Shown here one piece after another: positions 1-8,887 of a DNA stretch of 64,000 bases. The first letter of the stretch is position 1; every line of letters starts with the position of its first letter. This stretch comes from Paracoccus salipaludis (GTDB taxonomy: Bacteria > Pseudomonadota > Alphaproteobacteria > Rhodobacterales > Rhodobacteraceae): the NCBI RefSeq assembly GCF_002287065.1, contig NZ_NSJZ01000001.1, positions 186,001-250,000 of the forward strand, in the 5' to 3' direction. A program made the translations under genes and the position numbers. The notes under the pieces were generated by a model. It searched no databases. It was not told the DNA's origin and worked only from the letters and a program-made list of their open reading frames with translations.

Positions 1-1
1 G

Positions 2-244
2 GCCTCGGCCGCGCCCGCCATCGTGGTCTTCGCGCAGGAACTGGTGCCCGGCCGCACCGGGCTGATCGCGGGGCTGTTCTTCGGCTTTGCCTTCGGCATG
101 GGCGGGATCGCGGCGGCCGTGCTGGGCGCGGTCGCGGACGCGCGGGGCATCGGCTTCGTCTTCAACCTGTGCTCGGTCCTGCCGGTGCTGGGCCTGCTGA
201 CCGCCTTCCTCCCGCGTGAGCGCGAACTGGTGCCCGCACGCTAG
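2..244 (+). CDS. MFS efflux transporter, fosmidomycin-resistance (Fsr) type, C-terminal end only
   Basis: This is the last 80 codons of a gene whose start lies left of the window; the frame is open from base 2 to the TAG at 242-244. The residues are strongly hydrophobic, with two membrane-spanning stretches (around GLIAGLFFGFAFGMGGIAAA and FVFNLCSVLPVLGLLTAFL). The segment FAQELVPGRTGLIAGLFFG followed by GMGGIAAAVLG resembles the end of Fsr-type exporters of the major facilitator superfamily, which act in the inner membrane as proton antiporters. The true substrate cannot be told from this fragment. The purine-catabolism gene downstream is 92 bp away, so co-transcription is possible but unproven. 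Confidence 0.7.
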   Translation, partial: ASAAPAIVVFAQELVPGRTGLIAGLFFGFAFGMGGIAAAVLGAVADARGIGFVFNLCSVLPVLGLLTAFLPRERELVPAR

Positions 245-336
245 GTTGCCGCCTGCCGGAAATCCGGCAGCGGCCCGCTGGACAACTGCGGCTTTGCGCA
301 TGACCTTGCCCCCCGCACGAACGAGAAGGGTGAGAC

Positions 337-1740
337 ATGCGCTACAGCCGGGACATGCGAGGTTACGGGGCCGAGGCGCCCGATCCGAAATGGCCGGGCG
401 GCGCACGCATCGCCGTGCAGATCGTCGTGAACTACGAGGAAGGTGGCGAGAACTCGGTCGAGCATGGCGACGCCGCCTCGGAAGCCTTCCTGTCGGAAAT
501 CGTCGGCGCCCAGCCCTGGCAGGGCCAGCGCCACTGGAACATGGAAACGATCTACGACTACGGCGCCCGCGCGGGCTTCTGGCGGCTTTACCGGATGCTC
601 GAGGGCATTCCCGTCACCTGCTACGGCGTGGCGACGGCGCTGGCCCGCAGCCCCGAACAGACCCGCGCCATGATCGATGCCGGATGGGAGATGGCGACCC
701 ACGGGCTGAAGTGGATCGACTACAAGGACGTCCCGCGCGAGATCGAGGCCGAGCACATCCGGCAGGCGGTCGAACTGCACACGCAGGTCACGGGCGCGCG
801 GCCCCTGGGCTTCTACCAGGGCCGGGCGTCCATGAACACGGTGCCGCTGGGCTGCGAGGAGGGCGGCTTCGAGTATCTGGCCGACACCTATGCCGACGAG
901 CTGCCCTTCTGGCACGTCCACAACGGCCGTCCGCAGCTGATGGTGCCCTATACGCTGGACGCCAATGACATGCGCTTCGCCAACGGCGGCTTCACCAATG
1001 GCGAGGAGTTCTTCCTGTATCTGCGCGACGCCTTCGATTGCCTGTACCGGGAAGGCGGCGAGGGCAGGGCGCGGATGCTGTCCATCGGCCTTCACTGCCG
1101 CCTGGCCGGGCGGCCGGGCCGGGCCGAGGGACTGAAACGCTTCCTCGACCATGCCCGCGCGCATGAGGGCGTGTGGTTCGCTACGCGGCTGGACATCGCG
1201 CGCCATTGGGCGGCGACGCATCCCTTTGCGGCAGGCGAGCGGCCCTCGCAGATGGACCGGGCCGCTTTCGTCGAACGCTTCGGCTCGATCTACGAACATT
1301 CCCCGTGGGTGGCCGAGCGGACCTGGGACGCCGAGATGGGCGCGGCCCATGACAGCGCTGCAGGGCTTGCGGCCGCCATGGCGCGGGTCTTCCGCGCGGC
1401 GTCCGATGACGAGCGGTTGCAGGTGCTGCGCGCCCACCCGGACCTTGCCGGCAAGCTCGCGGCGGCGAAGCGCCTGACGGCGGATTCGACCGCCGAACAG
1501 GCCAGCGCCGGGCTTGACGCCCTGACCGACGCGGAACGCGCCGAGTTCACCCGCCTGAACGAGGCCTATGTGGCCCGCCACGGCTTCCCCTTCATCATCG
1601 CCGTGCGCGACCACGACAAGCCGGGAATCATGGCGGCGATGGCGCGCCGGGTCGAGAACGACACGGCCACCGAACGGGCCGAGGCCGAGCGCCAGGTCAC
1701 GCGCATTGCCGAACTGCGGCTGAAGGCGGCGCTGGGATAG
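337..1740 (+). CDS. puuE-uraD: Bifunctional allantoinase PuuE / OHCU decarboxylase UraD fusion
   Basis: This is a 467-aa two-domain enzyme of uric acid breakdown. Residues about 1-300 are a metal-independent, polysaccharide-deacetylase-like allantoinase (PuuE), which opens the hydantoin ring of allantoin; the N-terminus RYSRDMRGYG and the segment VQIVVNYEEGGENS are typical. From about residue 306 (MDRAAFVERFGSIYEHS) an OHCU decarboxylase (UraD) domain follows, with its HPDLAGK motif (His about 367) and a NEAYVARHGFPFI signature. UraD makes S-allantoin, so the fusion joins two consecutive steps. An AAGGG lies 6 bp before the ATG. The ureidoglycine aminohydrolase gene downstream supports an allantoin pathway. 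Fusions of this kind occur in other alphaproteobacteria. Confidence 0.93.
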   Translation: MRYSRDMRGYGAEAPDPKWPGGARIAVQIVVNYEEGGENSVEHGDAASEAFLSEIVGAQPWQGQRHWNMETIYDYGARAGFWRLYRMLEGIPVTCYGVATALARSPEQTRAMIDAGWEMATHGLKWIDYKDVPREIEAEHIRQAVELHTQVTGARPLGFYQGRASMNTVPLGCEEGGFEYLADTYADELPFWHVHNGRPQLMVPYTLDANDMRFANGGFTNGEEFFLYLRDAFDCLYREGGEGRARMLSIGLHCRLAGRPGRAEGLKRFLDHARAHEGVWFATRLDIARHWAATHPFAAGERPSQMDRAAFVERFGSIYEHSPWVAERTWDAEMGAAHDSAAGLAAAMARVFRAASDDERLQVLRAHPDLAGKLAAAKRLTADSTAEQASAGLDALTDAERAEFTRLNEAYVARHGFPFIIAVRDHDKPGIMAAMARRVENDTATERAEAERQVTRIAELRLKAALG

Positions 1741-1780
1741 GCTCTCACCCGGCGCACGCCCGCTCCGGCGGCACGGGCGC

Positions 1781-1806
1781 ATGGGTATTTGGGTCAGGAA
1801 GAAGAT
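1781..1806 (+). repeat. Dispersed intergenic repeat, core only (copy 1)
   Basis: The core GGGTATTTGGGTCAGGAAGA lies just after puuE-uraD, in the gene's own orientation. It matches the cores at 3741, 3771 (reverse), 13531 (reverse), 17401, 20749 and 23091. The G/C hairpin that precedes the core in several other copies is not clear here. Confidence 0.6.
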
Positions 1807-1950
1807 CGTGAGGCGCGGCGGAGCCCGGATTGCTCTTGTCGGCCCGCCATGGAACAGGGGGGCCAGGCAGCGATGCGCCGGCTTTTGCCCGCAGCACCCC
1901 ATCGAGCGGCAGGATCGGCTGCCGCATCTCCAGCACGAAGGGACACCTCC

Positions 1951-2688
1951 ATGAATCAGGAACCTGCCGCAACCCCAACCCCGGGCCGTCCCTCCTTGCC
2001 CCTGCTGGATCTGACCGTGGTCGAGGCCTTCGACCTCCACCCCGGCCTGCGCCGCGTCGTCTTCACCTGCGCGGACGGGCTGCCCGGCTACAAGCCGGGC
2101 AACGACCTGGTCTTCCTGCTGCCACTGCCGGACGGGACCGAGGGGCGGCGCCATTACACGATCCGCGGGGCGGATGCGGCGAAGGGGACGCTGTGGGTGG
2201 ACTTCGTCATGCACGCCGACACGCCCGGCCCCCGCTTTGCCCGGACCGCCCGGGCTGGCGACCGGGTGCAGGCGCGCGGACCCAGGGGGCGCACCTTCCT
2301 GCGCGACACCGGCTTTCACCTGATGATCGGCGACGAGACGGCGCTGCCCGCCATCCTGCACATGATCGAGGCGCTGCCGCAGGGCGCTGCCGTCCGGGCG
2401 ATCGTCGAGGTTCCCGATGCCGGCTGGGAGCAGCCGGTCCCTGCCGGAACGGATGCCGAGATCCGCTGGGTCCACCGAAACGGGCCTGCCCGGCCCAGTT
2501 CGCTTCTGGGGGGTGCGCTGGCCGCCAGCGGCCTGACGCTGGGGCAGGGGACGGCCTACCTGCTGGCCGAAACCGGCACCGTGCGCGCCCTGCGCCATCG
2601 CCTGCAGGACGAGGGCGCGACAAAGGACCAGCTTGTCTGCGAGGGCTACTGGCGTCCCGGACGAGAGGGCGGGCATGACCACATCTGA
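1951..2688 (+). CDS. Siderophore-interacting protein (FAD-dependent ferric-siderophore reductase)
   Basis: A 245-aa protein of the SIP/ViuB family. Members bind FAD and NAD(P)H and release iron by reducing ferric siderophores in the cytoplasm. Visible signatures are the FAD-contact motif RRHYTIR in the N-terminal barrel and the family's C-terminal GYWRPGR, which follows a stretch matching the SIP NADPH-binding lobe (YLLAETGTVRALRHRL). The length is normal for the family. I chose the ATG at 1951 because the barrel begins shortly after it; the frame is open further upstream, but that part crosses the dispersed repeat and looks non-coding. It sits between two purine-catabolism genes, which is odd for an iron-release enzyme. 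A siderophore receptor (46 kb) and a catechol-siderophore gene (63.9 kb) are elsewhere in the window. Confidence 0.85.
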   Translation: MNQEPAATPTPGRPSLPLLDLTVVEAFDLHPGLRRVVFTCADGLPGYKPGNDLVFLLPLPDGTEGRRHYTIRGADAAKGTLWVDFVMHADTPGPRFARTARAGDRVQARGPRGRTFLRDTGFHLMIGDETALPAILHMIEALPQGAAVRAIVEVPDAGWEQPVPAGTDAEIRWVHRNGPARPSSLLGGALAASGLTLGQGTAYLLAETGTVRALRHRLQDEGATKDQLVCEGYWRPGREGGHDHI

Positions 2689-2769
2689 CATCCCGCGCCG
2701 CGCTTGCGTGCCTGTCCCGCCGAGGGAACGGCCCCGCGACTGCCGCGCCACCCAGCAAGGACCGCAGCG

Positions 2770-3690
2770 ATGATCGACGACACGACGCCCACCGGCAATC
2801 CTGCCCAGATCCCCGGAAAGGCAGAGGCGCCCGCGCCCGCGCTGCGGGGCAGCTATGCGGGACCGGTGGCCGGGCTGCCCCCGCAGACGGGACTGACCAC
2901 CGACACGGCGGTCTTCACCAATGCCTATGCGGTGATCCCGCGCAGCGTGATGCGCGACATCGTCACCAGCTTCCTGCCCGGCTGGACGGGGATGCGGATG
3001 TGGATGCTCGCGCGGCCCATGTCGGGATTCGCGGAAACTTTCAGCCAGTATGTCGTCGAACTGACCGAGGGCGGCGGCTGCGACACCCCCGAAGAGGACC
3101 CCGAGGTCCAGTCCGCGATCTTCGTCACCGGAGGCGACCTGGACATCACCATCGCCGGCGCGACCCACCGCCTGACCCCCGGCGGCTTCGCCTATGTCCC
3201 GCCCGGCACGCCCTGGTCCGTCCGCAACGCCACGCCGGGCAACGCGGGCTTCCACTGGTGGCGCAAGCGGTGGCAGCCCGCCGCCGGGATCACGCCCCCC
3301 GACCCGATCGTGGCACGGGAACAGGACATCACGCCCTCGCCGATGCCCGACACGGAAGGGGCCTGGGCCACGACCCGCTTCATGGACCCCGCCGATCTGC
3401 GGCACGACATGCACATCACGGTCGTGACCTTCCAGCCCGGCGGCTCGATCCCCTTCGCGGAAACCCACGTGATGGAGCACGGTCTTTTCGTGCTGGAGGG
3501 CAAGGCGGTCTATCGCCTGAACCGCGACTGGGTCGAGGTGGGCCCCGGAGACTTCATGTGGCTGCGCGCCTTCTGCCCGCAGGCCTGCTATGCGGGCGGT
3601 CCCGGCCGCTTCCGCTACCTGCTCTACAAGGACGTGAACCGCCACGCGCCGCTGTGGTTCGGCACCCACGGCACGGGCCGGGCAGGCTAG
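2770..3690 (+). CDS. allE: (S)-ureidoglycine aminohydrolase, double cupin
   Basis: A 306-aa bicupin of the AllE/YlbA (UGHY) family, which removes ammonia from (S)-ureidoglycine to give (S)-ureidoglycolate, using Mn in the C-terminal cupin. The N-terminal cupin covers roughly residues 90-170 (FVTGGDLDITIAG, GGFAYVPPGTPW). The C-terminal cupin carries the metal-site region ETHVMEHGLFVLEGKAVYRL and ends with the typical RYLLYKDVNR. The ATG at 2770 is preceded by AAGG at 2757. It stands 81 bp after the siderophore-interacting protein. Together with puuE-uraD it indicates use of allantoin/urate nitrogen. The next enzyme, ureidoglycolate lyase or dehydrogenase, is not in this window. Confidence 0.9.
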   Translation: MIDDTTPTGNPAQIPGKAEAPAPALRGSYAGPVAGLPPQTGLTTDTAVFTNAYAVIPRSVMRDIVTSFLPGWTGMRMWMLARPMSGFAETFSQYVVELTEGGGCDTPEEDPEVQSAIFVTGGDLDITIAGATHRLTPGGFAYVPPGTPWSVRNATPGNAGFHWWRKRWQPAAGITPPDPIVAREQDITPSPMPDTEGAWATTRFMDPADLRHDMHITVVTFQPGGSIPFAETHVMEHGLFVLEGKAVYRLNRDWVEVGPGDFMWLRAFCPQACYAGGPGRFRYLLYKDVNRHAPLWFGTHGTGRAG

Positions 3691-3740
3691 GTTCCGTCGG
3701 CACGGTCGGACCGGGGGCTGTCCGCCCCCGGACTCCCGGA

Positions 3741-3791
3741 GGGTATTTGGTCAGGAAGAAGACCTCGTGTTTCTTCCTGACCCAAATACCC
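3741..3791. repeat. Two copies of the dispersed repeat in inverted orientation, forming a hairpin
   Basis: The + strand core GGGTATTTGGTCAGGAAGAA (3741-3760) is followed after GACCTCGTGT by its complement TTCTTCCTGACCCAAATACC (3771-3790, then C). The arms match except for one extra G. A G/C-rich part (GGGGGCTGTCCGCCCCC, about 3714-3727) precedes the forward copy. The structure lies between allE and rnhB and could act as a transcription terminator or RNA-stabilising hairpin. Confidence 0.75.
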
Positions 3792-3873
3792 ATGCAGCCG
3801 TGACGCAAGGGCTCCCCGTCGGTCCCTTGTGCGCAGGCTGGCCGCATCGCCCGCACGGGGGTAGAACGCGGCC

Positions 3874-4516
3874 ATGAAGGAACCCAGGCCCCGCCCCACT
3901 TTCCGCCACGAGCGCGCCTGCATGGCGCAGGGCGCACGCTTCATCTGCGGCGTGGACGAGGTCGGGCGCGGGCCGCTGGCCGGGCCGGTCACGGCGGCGG
4001 CGGTGATCCTGCCGCGCAGGGGCATCCCGCGGGGGCTCGACGATTCCAAGAAGCTGTCGCCCGCCAGGCGCCGGCAACTGGCGGAGCAGATCAAGGACTG
4101 CGCCGACTGGTCGATCGCCCATGCCAGCGTCGCGGAGATCGGGCAGCTCAACATCCACTACGCCAGCCACCTTGCCATGCGCCGGGCCGTGGCCGGGCTG
4201 CGGCAGCGTCCCTGCATGGCGCTGGTCGATGGCAAGCGCCTGCCTTGGGGTCTCGACTGCCCGGCCGAGGCCATCGTCCGGGGGGATGCCGCGTGCCTCT
4301 CCATCGCGGCGGCCTCGATCATCGCCAAGGTCGAACGCGACCGGATCATGGCGGATCTGGCGCAACAGTTCCCCGGTTACGGGTGGGAACAGAACATGGG
4401 CTACCCCACCGAAACGCACCGCCGGGCCCTGGCCGAGAAGGGGGCAACCCCGTTCCATAGGATGGGATTTCCGGCCATCCACAAGATATTGTGTCCAGAC
4501 CCCAGCCTAAATCTCT

Positions 4517-4518
<2 letters not shown>
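3874..4518 (+). CDS. rnhB: Ribonuclease HII
   Basis: A 214-aa type 2 RNase H that cuts the RNA strand of RNA-DNA hybrids and removes single ribonucleotides from DNA. The catalytic Asp-Glu pair is in GVDEVGRGPLAGP, the LDDSKKLS motif follows, and ALVDGKRLP and SIAAASIIAKVERDR supply the remaining acidic and binding residues. Length and motif order are normal for bacterial RnhB. The start at 3874 gives a short basic lead of about 16 residues before MAQGARFICGVDE; an alternative ATG at about 3922 is possible. The gene stands directly upstream of ccrM, and its stop codon overlaps the first of three GANTC methylation sites. Confidence 0.95.
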
Positions 4519-5729
<1,211 letters not shown>

Positions 5730-5786
5730 CGCAGGTTCGCCGGTGTCTCGGGCCGCAGGATCCTTCCTGGGCCGCGGGACAAACTC

Positions 5787-5820
5787 GCCCCGCCCGGGTC
5801 CGCCCCGGCGGGGCCTTTTT
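5787..5820 (+). terminator. Intrinsic terminator after ccrM
   Basis: GCCCCGCC (5787-5794) and GGCGGGGC (5807-5814) form a perfect 8-bp G/C stem with a 12-nt loop, followed by CTTTTT. It lies between the convergent ccrM and alkB genes. Confidence 0.85.
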
Positions 5821-5822
5821 CC

Positions 5823-6950
5823 TTACAGCGCCCCGCGCGGCATCGGCGTCTCGCCGCGGTTGTAGGGCTTCCAGTCGGTGATGTCGGGATAGAACTGCCG
5901 CCGCCAGGCGCGCACGCGCGGGTTCATCCGCCGCCGCCACCAGGGCGGCACCATCGCCACGAAGGTCATCGCCGGATAGCCGAAGGGCAATTGCGGCGCC
6001 TCGTCCTCGGCATAGGTCTGAAGCAGCGGGAAGCGGCGGTCGGGCTTGTAATGGTGGTCCGAATGGCGCTGCAGGTTGATCAGCAGCCAGTTCGAGGCCG
6101 TGTGGCTTGCGTTCCAGCTGTGGCGGGGCAGGACATGCTCGTAGCGGCCTGCACCAAGATGCCGGCGGGTCAGTCCGTAATGCTCGACATAGTTCGTCAG
6201 CTCGAGCTGCCAAATGGCGATGAAGGCCTGGAAGACGAACAGCAGGACGCCCTGCCAGCCGCCAAGGACAGCCGCCAGCAGCAGCATCCCCCCTTGCAGC
6301 GCGGCGTATCGCCAGAAGGGGTTGCGCCGGTGCCACACCGGGCGCCTGGCGCGCGCGAGCAGCTTCTTCTCGGCATGCCAGGCGGACCGGGGGCAGGTCC
6401 ACAGCACGCGCAGGAAATACCGGAAGAACCCCTCGTTGTAGCGCGCCGTCACGGCATCGGCGGGGGTCGCCACCCAGGAATGATGGACCAGCAGATGCTC
6501 GGTCCTGAAATGCGAATACAGGTTCGAGGCGAGGATCAGGTCGCCCAGCCAGCGCTCGAAGCCAGGTTTCTGGTGCAGAAGCTCATGGGCATAGACCATG
6601 CCGATCGTGCCCGACATGACGCCGAGGCCGAAGAACACGCCCAGCTTCTCCCACCCGCCAAGATGCGCGACATGGGTGACGTACCAGATCGCCCAGAAGG
6701 TGACGGCCGCCTGGATCGGGAACCAGATCACCGTGATGGCGCGATGCCAGAACAGCCGCGCGACCGGCGTCTCGGCATCGGGGTTGTCGCCGTTCAGCCC
6801 CAGCAGCCCGTCGAGGGCCGTAACCAGATACCAGGCGTAGGACGGCATCAGCATGAACCACCAGCCGCCCCGGACGGCCGCCAGCACGGCCAGCGGCACC
6901 AGCCCCAGCGACATCCAGAAGGGCAGCGCGGATCGAAAAGAGAATGTCAT
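5823..6950 (-). CDS. alkB: Alkane 1-monooxygenase (AlkB-type membrane di-iron hydroxylase)
   Basis: A 375-aa integral membrane hydroxylase that oxidises terminal methyl groups of alkanes, with electrons from rubredoxin or ferredoxin. All His-box motifs of the AlkB family are present: HELLH (122-126), EHLLVHH (151-157), the AlkB-specific NYVEHYGL (253-260) and LQRHSDHH (293-300). Several hydrophobic helices precede the boxes. No rubredoxin or rubredoxin reductase gene is adjacent, so its electron donor must be encoded elsewhere. The true substrate could be medium- or long-chain alkanes or another terminal methyl compound. It is convergent with ccrM and shares the terminator region. tRNA-Leu lies upstream on the same strand. 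Confidence 0.92.
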   Translation of the reverse strand: MTFSFRSALPFWMSLGLVPLAVLAAVRGGWWFMLMPSYAWYLVTALDGLLGLNGDNPDAETPVARLFWHRAITVIWFPIQAAVTFWAIWYVTHVAHLGGWEKLGVFFGLGVMSGTIGMVYAHELLHQKPGFERWLGDLILASNLYSHFRTEHLLVHHSWVATPADAVTARYNEGFFRYFLRVLWTCPRSAWHAEKKLLARARRPVWHRRNPFWRYAALQGGMLLLAAVLGGWQGVLLFVFQAFIAIWQLELTNYVEHYGLTRRHLGAGRYEHVLPRHSWNASHTASNWLLINLQRHSDHHYKPDRRFPLLQTYAEDEAPQLPFGYPAMTFVAMVPPWWRRRMNPRVRAWRRQFYPDITDWKPYNRGETPMPRGAL

Positions 6951-7036
6951 GCGCGCCTTCTACCCCAGGGCGATCGCGAGTCGCCACCGGCTCATGCCTG
7001 ACACGGACTTCCTTTCTCCGGGGTCAGGGCAAGCGG

Positions 7037-7122
7037 TGGTGCGGGCGGCGGGACTCGAACCCGCACGGGCTTCAGCCCCAGGGAGTTTAAGTCCCATGCG
7101 TCTACCATTCCGCCACGCCCGC
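7037..7122 (-). tRNA. tRNA-Leu (anticodon UAA)
   Basis: The reverse strand reads GCGGGCGTGGCGGAATGGTA at the 5' end and closes with GCCCGCACCA, giving a 7-bp acceptor stem and an encoded CCA. The anticodon loop CTTAAAC contains TAA. A long variable arm (GGGGCTGAAGCCC) marks a class II tRNA, and GGGTTCGAGTCCC forms the T arm. The length is 86 nt with CCA. Confidence 0.95.
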
Positions 7123-7191
7123 AGCGGATGCCCTCCGCTAGGCCCTTCGAAGACGGGATTCAAGCGCGACCCTTGACCGGCGCCGATCTAG

Positions 7192-7231
7192 AAAAAATGC
7201 AGGGTTCCGACTCGAGGTCGGAACCCTGCAT
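7192..7231 (-). terminator. Intrinsic terminator on the minus strand
   Basis: A perfect 15-bp stem (7197-7211 with 7217-7231; loop TCGAG) is followed on the minus strand by TTTTTT (7192-7197). It points away from the + strand DUF4170 gene and lies upstream of tRNA-Leu, so it does not end a known gene. Confidence 0.85.
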
Positions 7232-7345
7232 CCCCCGCGTGCCCCTCAACCACCGCACGCGAAACCTTGTCCTGTGGGCCTGCCCGGCCGTGACAAAGGT
7301 ATGCCACGATGCGCGATTCGCGGCAAATGCGGATCGCGCAACATT
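7192..7345 (-). ncRNA. Candidate small RNA with its own terminator
   Basis: No gene explains the 299 bp between tRNA-Leu and the DUF4170 gene, yet the reverse strand holds a strong intrinsic terminator (7192-7231) with no coding gene upstream of it. Upstream on that strand a -10-like TAGAAT occurs at about 7348-7353, with only a weak -35. The implied RNA of about 150 nt can form further hairpins, for example CCTTTGTC with GACAAGG enclosing GGCC/GGCC, and GCGTG with CACGC. I could not match it to 6S RNA, SRP RNA, tmRNA or RNase P RNA. The 5' end is a guess. Confidence 0.35.
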
Positions 7346-7421
7346 CTATGCATTCAAGCTTGGTCTCGGGCGTGGCAGGGTCTATCTCCCCGGGCGAAAG
7401 CCAATGCCCGAAGGTGATCCG

Positions 7422-7661
7422 ATGACCCAGCGCCTGCATCTCGTTTACGGCGGCGAACTCGTTTCGACCGACTCGCACGAGTTTCGCGATCCGTCCGCCA
7501 TCCATGTCGTGGGGATCTTCCCCGACTTCGCCTCGGCCCATGCCGCCTGGAAGGCACAGGCCCAGCGGACCGTCGACCAGGCGCAGACGCGCTATTTCAT
7601 CGCGCATCTGCATCGCCTGCACGACCCGGCCGAAGCCGCCGCCCAGGCGGGAACGGCCTGA
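7422..7661 (+). CDS. DUF4170 family small protein
   Basis: A 79-aa soluble protein of a small alphaproteobacterial family of unknown function (DUF4170). It shows the family pattern: an N-terminal YGGELVSTDSHEFRDPSAIHVVGIFPDFASAHAAW-type segment (about 9-43) and a later TRYFIAHLHRLHDP. The fold is probably alpha/beta. AAGG at 7411-7414 fixes the ATG at 7422 with 7-bp spacing. It is followed after 13 bp by waaA and then lpxK in the same direction, so it is probably co-transcribed with lipid A/Kdo genes. That neighbourhood is the only hint to its role. Confidence 0.8.
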   Translation: MTQRLHLVYGGELVSTDSHEFRDPSAIHVVGIFPDFASAHAAWKAQAQRTVDQAQTRYFIAHLHRLHDPAEAAAQAGTA

Positions 7662-7674
7662 GGACGGGCGGGCC

Positions 7675-8874
7675 GTGGCGGGAATCGGCGATCTCGCCTA
7701 CTGGTGGCAACTGCGGGGGCCGCGTCCCGAGGGCGATCCTTCCGACCTGGTGCTGCCCCCCGGCGACGGCCCCCTGGTCCTGATGTGCGGTGGCGCGTCG
7801 GACCTGCGCGGGCTTGCGCAGGAACTGCGCCGCCGCCGCCCTGGCCTGCGGCTGGGGGCGCTGGGCCCCGTCGCCGTGGAACGCGGCGACCGTGCCGTGC
7901 CCGCCGTTCTGCCCGAGCCGCCGTCCGATCCGATCTCGGCCCGGCTGCTGGTCGAGCAGGCCGCGCCGGCGGCGCTGGTGCTGACCGACGGCGTGCTTCC
8001 GGCCGCCCTGATCGCCGCCTGCGACGAGGGCGACGTGCCGATCACCCTGGTCGCCAACCCCACCCAACTGGCCGCTGCGGCCGCCCGGCGCGTCTGGCGG
8101 GGCGCGCGCCGGGGGCCCGTCACGCGGCTCAGCCGGGTGCTGGTGCCCGACGAGGTCGCGCACGAGGCCGCGCTGCGCGAAGGCATCGCCCCCCAGCGGA
8201 TCGAGGTCATCGGCACGGCCGCCCCCATCCTGCCGCCTCTGCGCTGCAACATGCGCGAGCTTGCGGCCCTGCGCCCGATGCTGCGCGACCGCCGCGTCTG
8301 GCTGGCCGCGTCGCTGCCCCTGCGCGAGGTCGTCCCCGTGCTGGCCGCGCAGGAGAACCTGCTGTCCGCCCACCACCGCGCGCTGCTGATCATCGCGCCC
8401 GCCCGCGCCGAGGAGGCCGCCGCCATCGCCGACGCGGCCGAGGCGCGCGGCCTTGCCGTGGCGCTGCGGGAGGCGGTGGACCCCGGACCCGACATCCAGG
8501 TCCTCGTGGCCGAGGACAGCGCCGAACTGGGGCTCTGGTATCGCCTCGCCTCGGTCACCTACATGGGCGGAACGCTGACAAACGGCGCCGGGGTCGCGCG
8601 CCATCCCTTCGAGCCTGCGGCCCTGGGCTCGGCCATCGTCCATGGGCCGCACCTGTCGGCCCAGGCGGCCGAATGGCAGGGGCTGGACCGGGCAGGGGGC
8701 GCGCGGCGCATCCACGCGGCGAGCGCGCTGCCCGCGGCGATCGAGGATCTGAGCGCCCCCGACGCGGCTGCGCGGCTTGCACGATCGGCGTGGGAGGTTT
8801 CCACCGCCGGGGCGGAGATCACCCGCCGTATCGCCGACGCGATCCTGTCGGACCTGCCCGAGGGCGCGCCATGA
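7675..8874 (+). CDS. waaA: 3-deoxy-D-manno-octulosonic acid (Kdo) transferase-like glycosyltransferase
   Basis: A 399-aa GT-B glycosyltransferase resembling WaaA/KdtA, which adds Kdo to lipid IVA at the cytoplasmic face of the inner membrane. Supporting stretches are the N-lobe ([18 protein letters not shown]), [18 protein letters not shown], the central EVIGTAAP, and the C-lobe segment [32 protein letters not shown], which corresponds to the conserved GGS/G...N..EP region of Kdo transferases. I chose GTG at 7675, 10 bp after AGGA; the upstream open frame overlaps DUF4170 and is not protein-like. The immediate neighbour lpxK supports lipid A assembly. The N-terminal membrane anchor typical of longer WaaA proteins is weak here. 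Confidence 0.8.
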   Translation: MAGIGDLAYWWQLRGPRPEGDPSDLVLPPGDGPLVLMCGGASDLRGLAQELRRRRPGLRLGALGPVAVERGDRAVPAVLPEPPSDPISARLLVEQAAPAALVLTDGVLPAALIAACDEGDVPITLVANPTQLAAAAARRVWRGARRGPVTRLSRVLVPDEVAHEAALREGIAPQRIEVIGTAAPILPPLRCNMRELAALRPMLRDRRVWLAASLPLREVVPVLAAQENLLSAHHRALLIIAPARAEEAAAIADAAEARGLAVALREAVDPGPDIQVLVAEDSAELGLWYRLASVTYMGGTLTNGAGVARHPFEPAALGSAIVHGPHLSAQAAEWQGLDRAGGARRIHAASALPAAIEDLSAPDAAARLARSAWEVSTAGAEITRRIADAILSDLPEGAP

Positions 8875-8887
8875 GGGCCACGCCTCC

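Noticed and set aside
241..3669. Minus-strand open frame of 1142 codons under the purine genes
   Set aside because: It is the mirror of PuuE-UraD, SIP and AllE, which have clear motifs and ribosome sites. In GC-rich DNA antisense frames stay open by codon bias alone.
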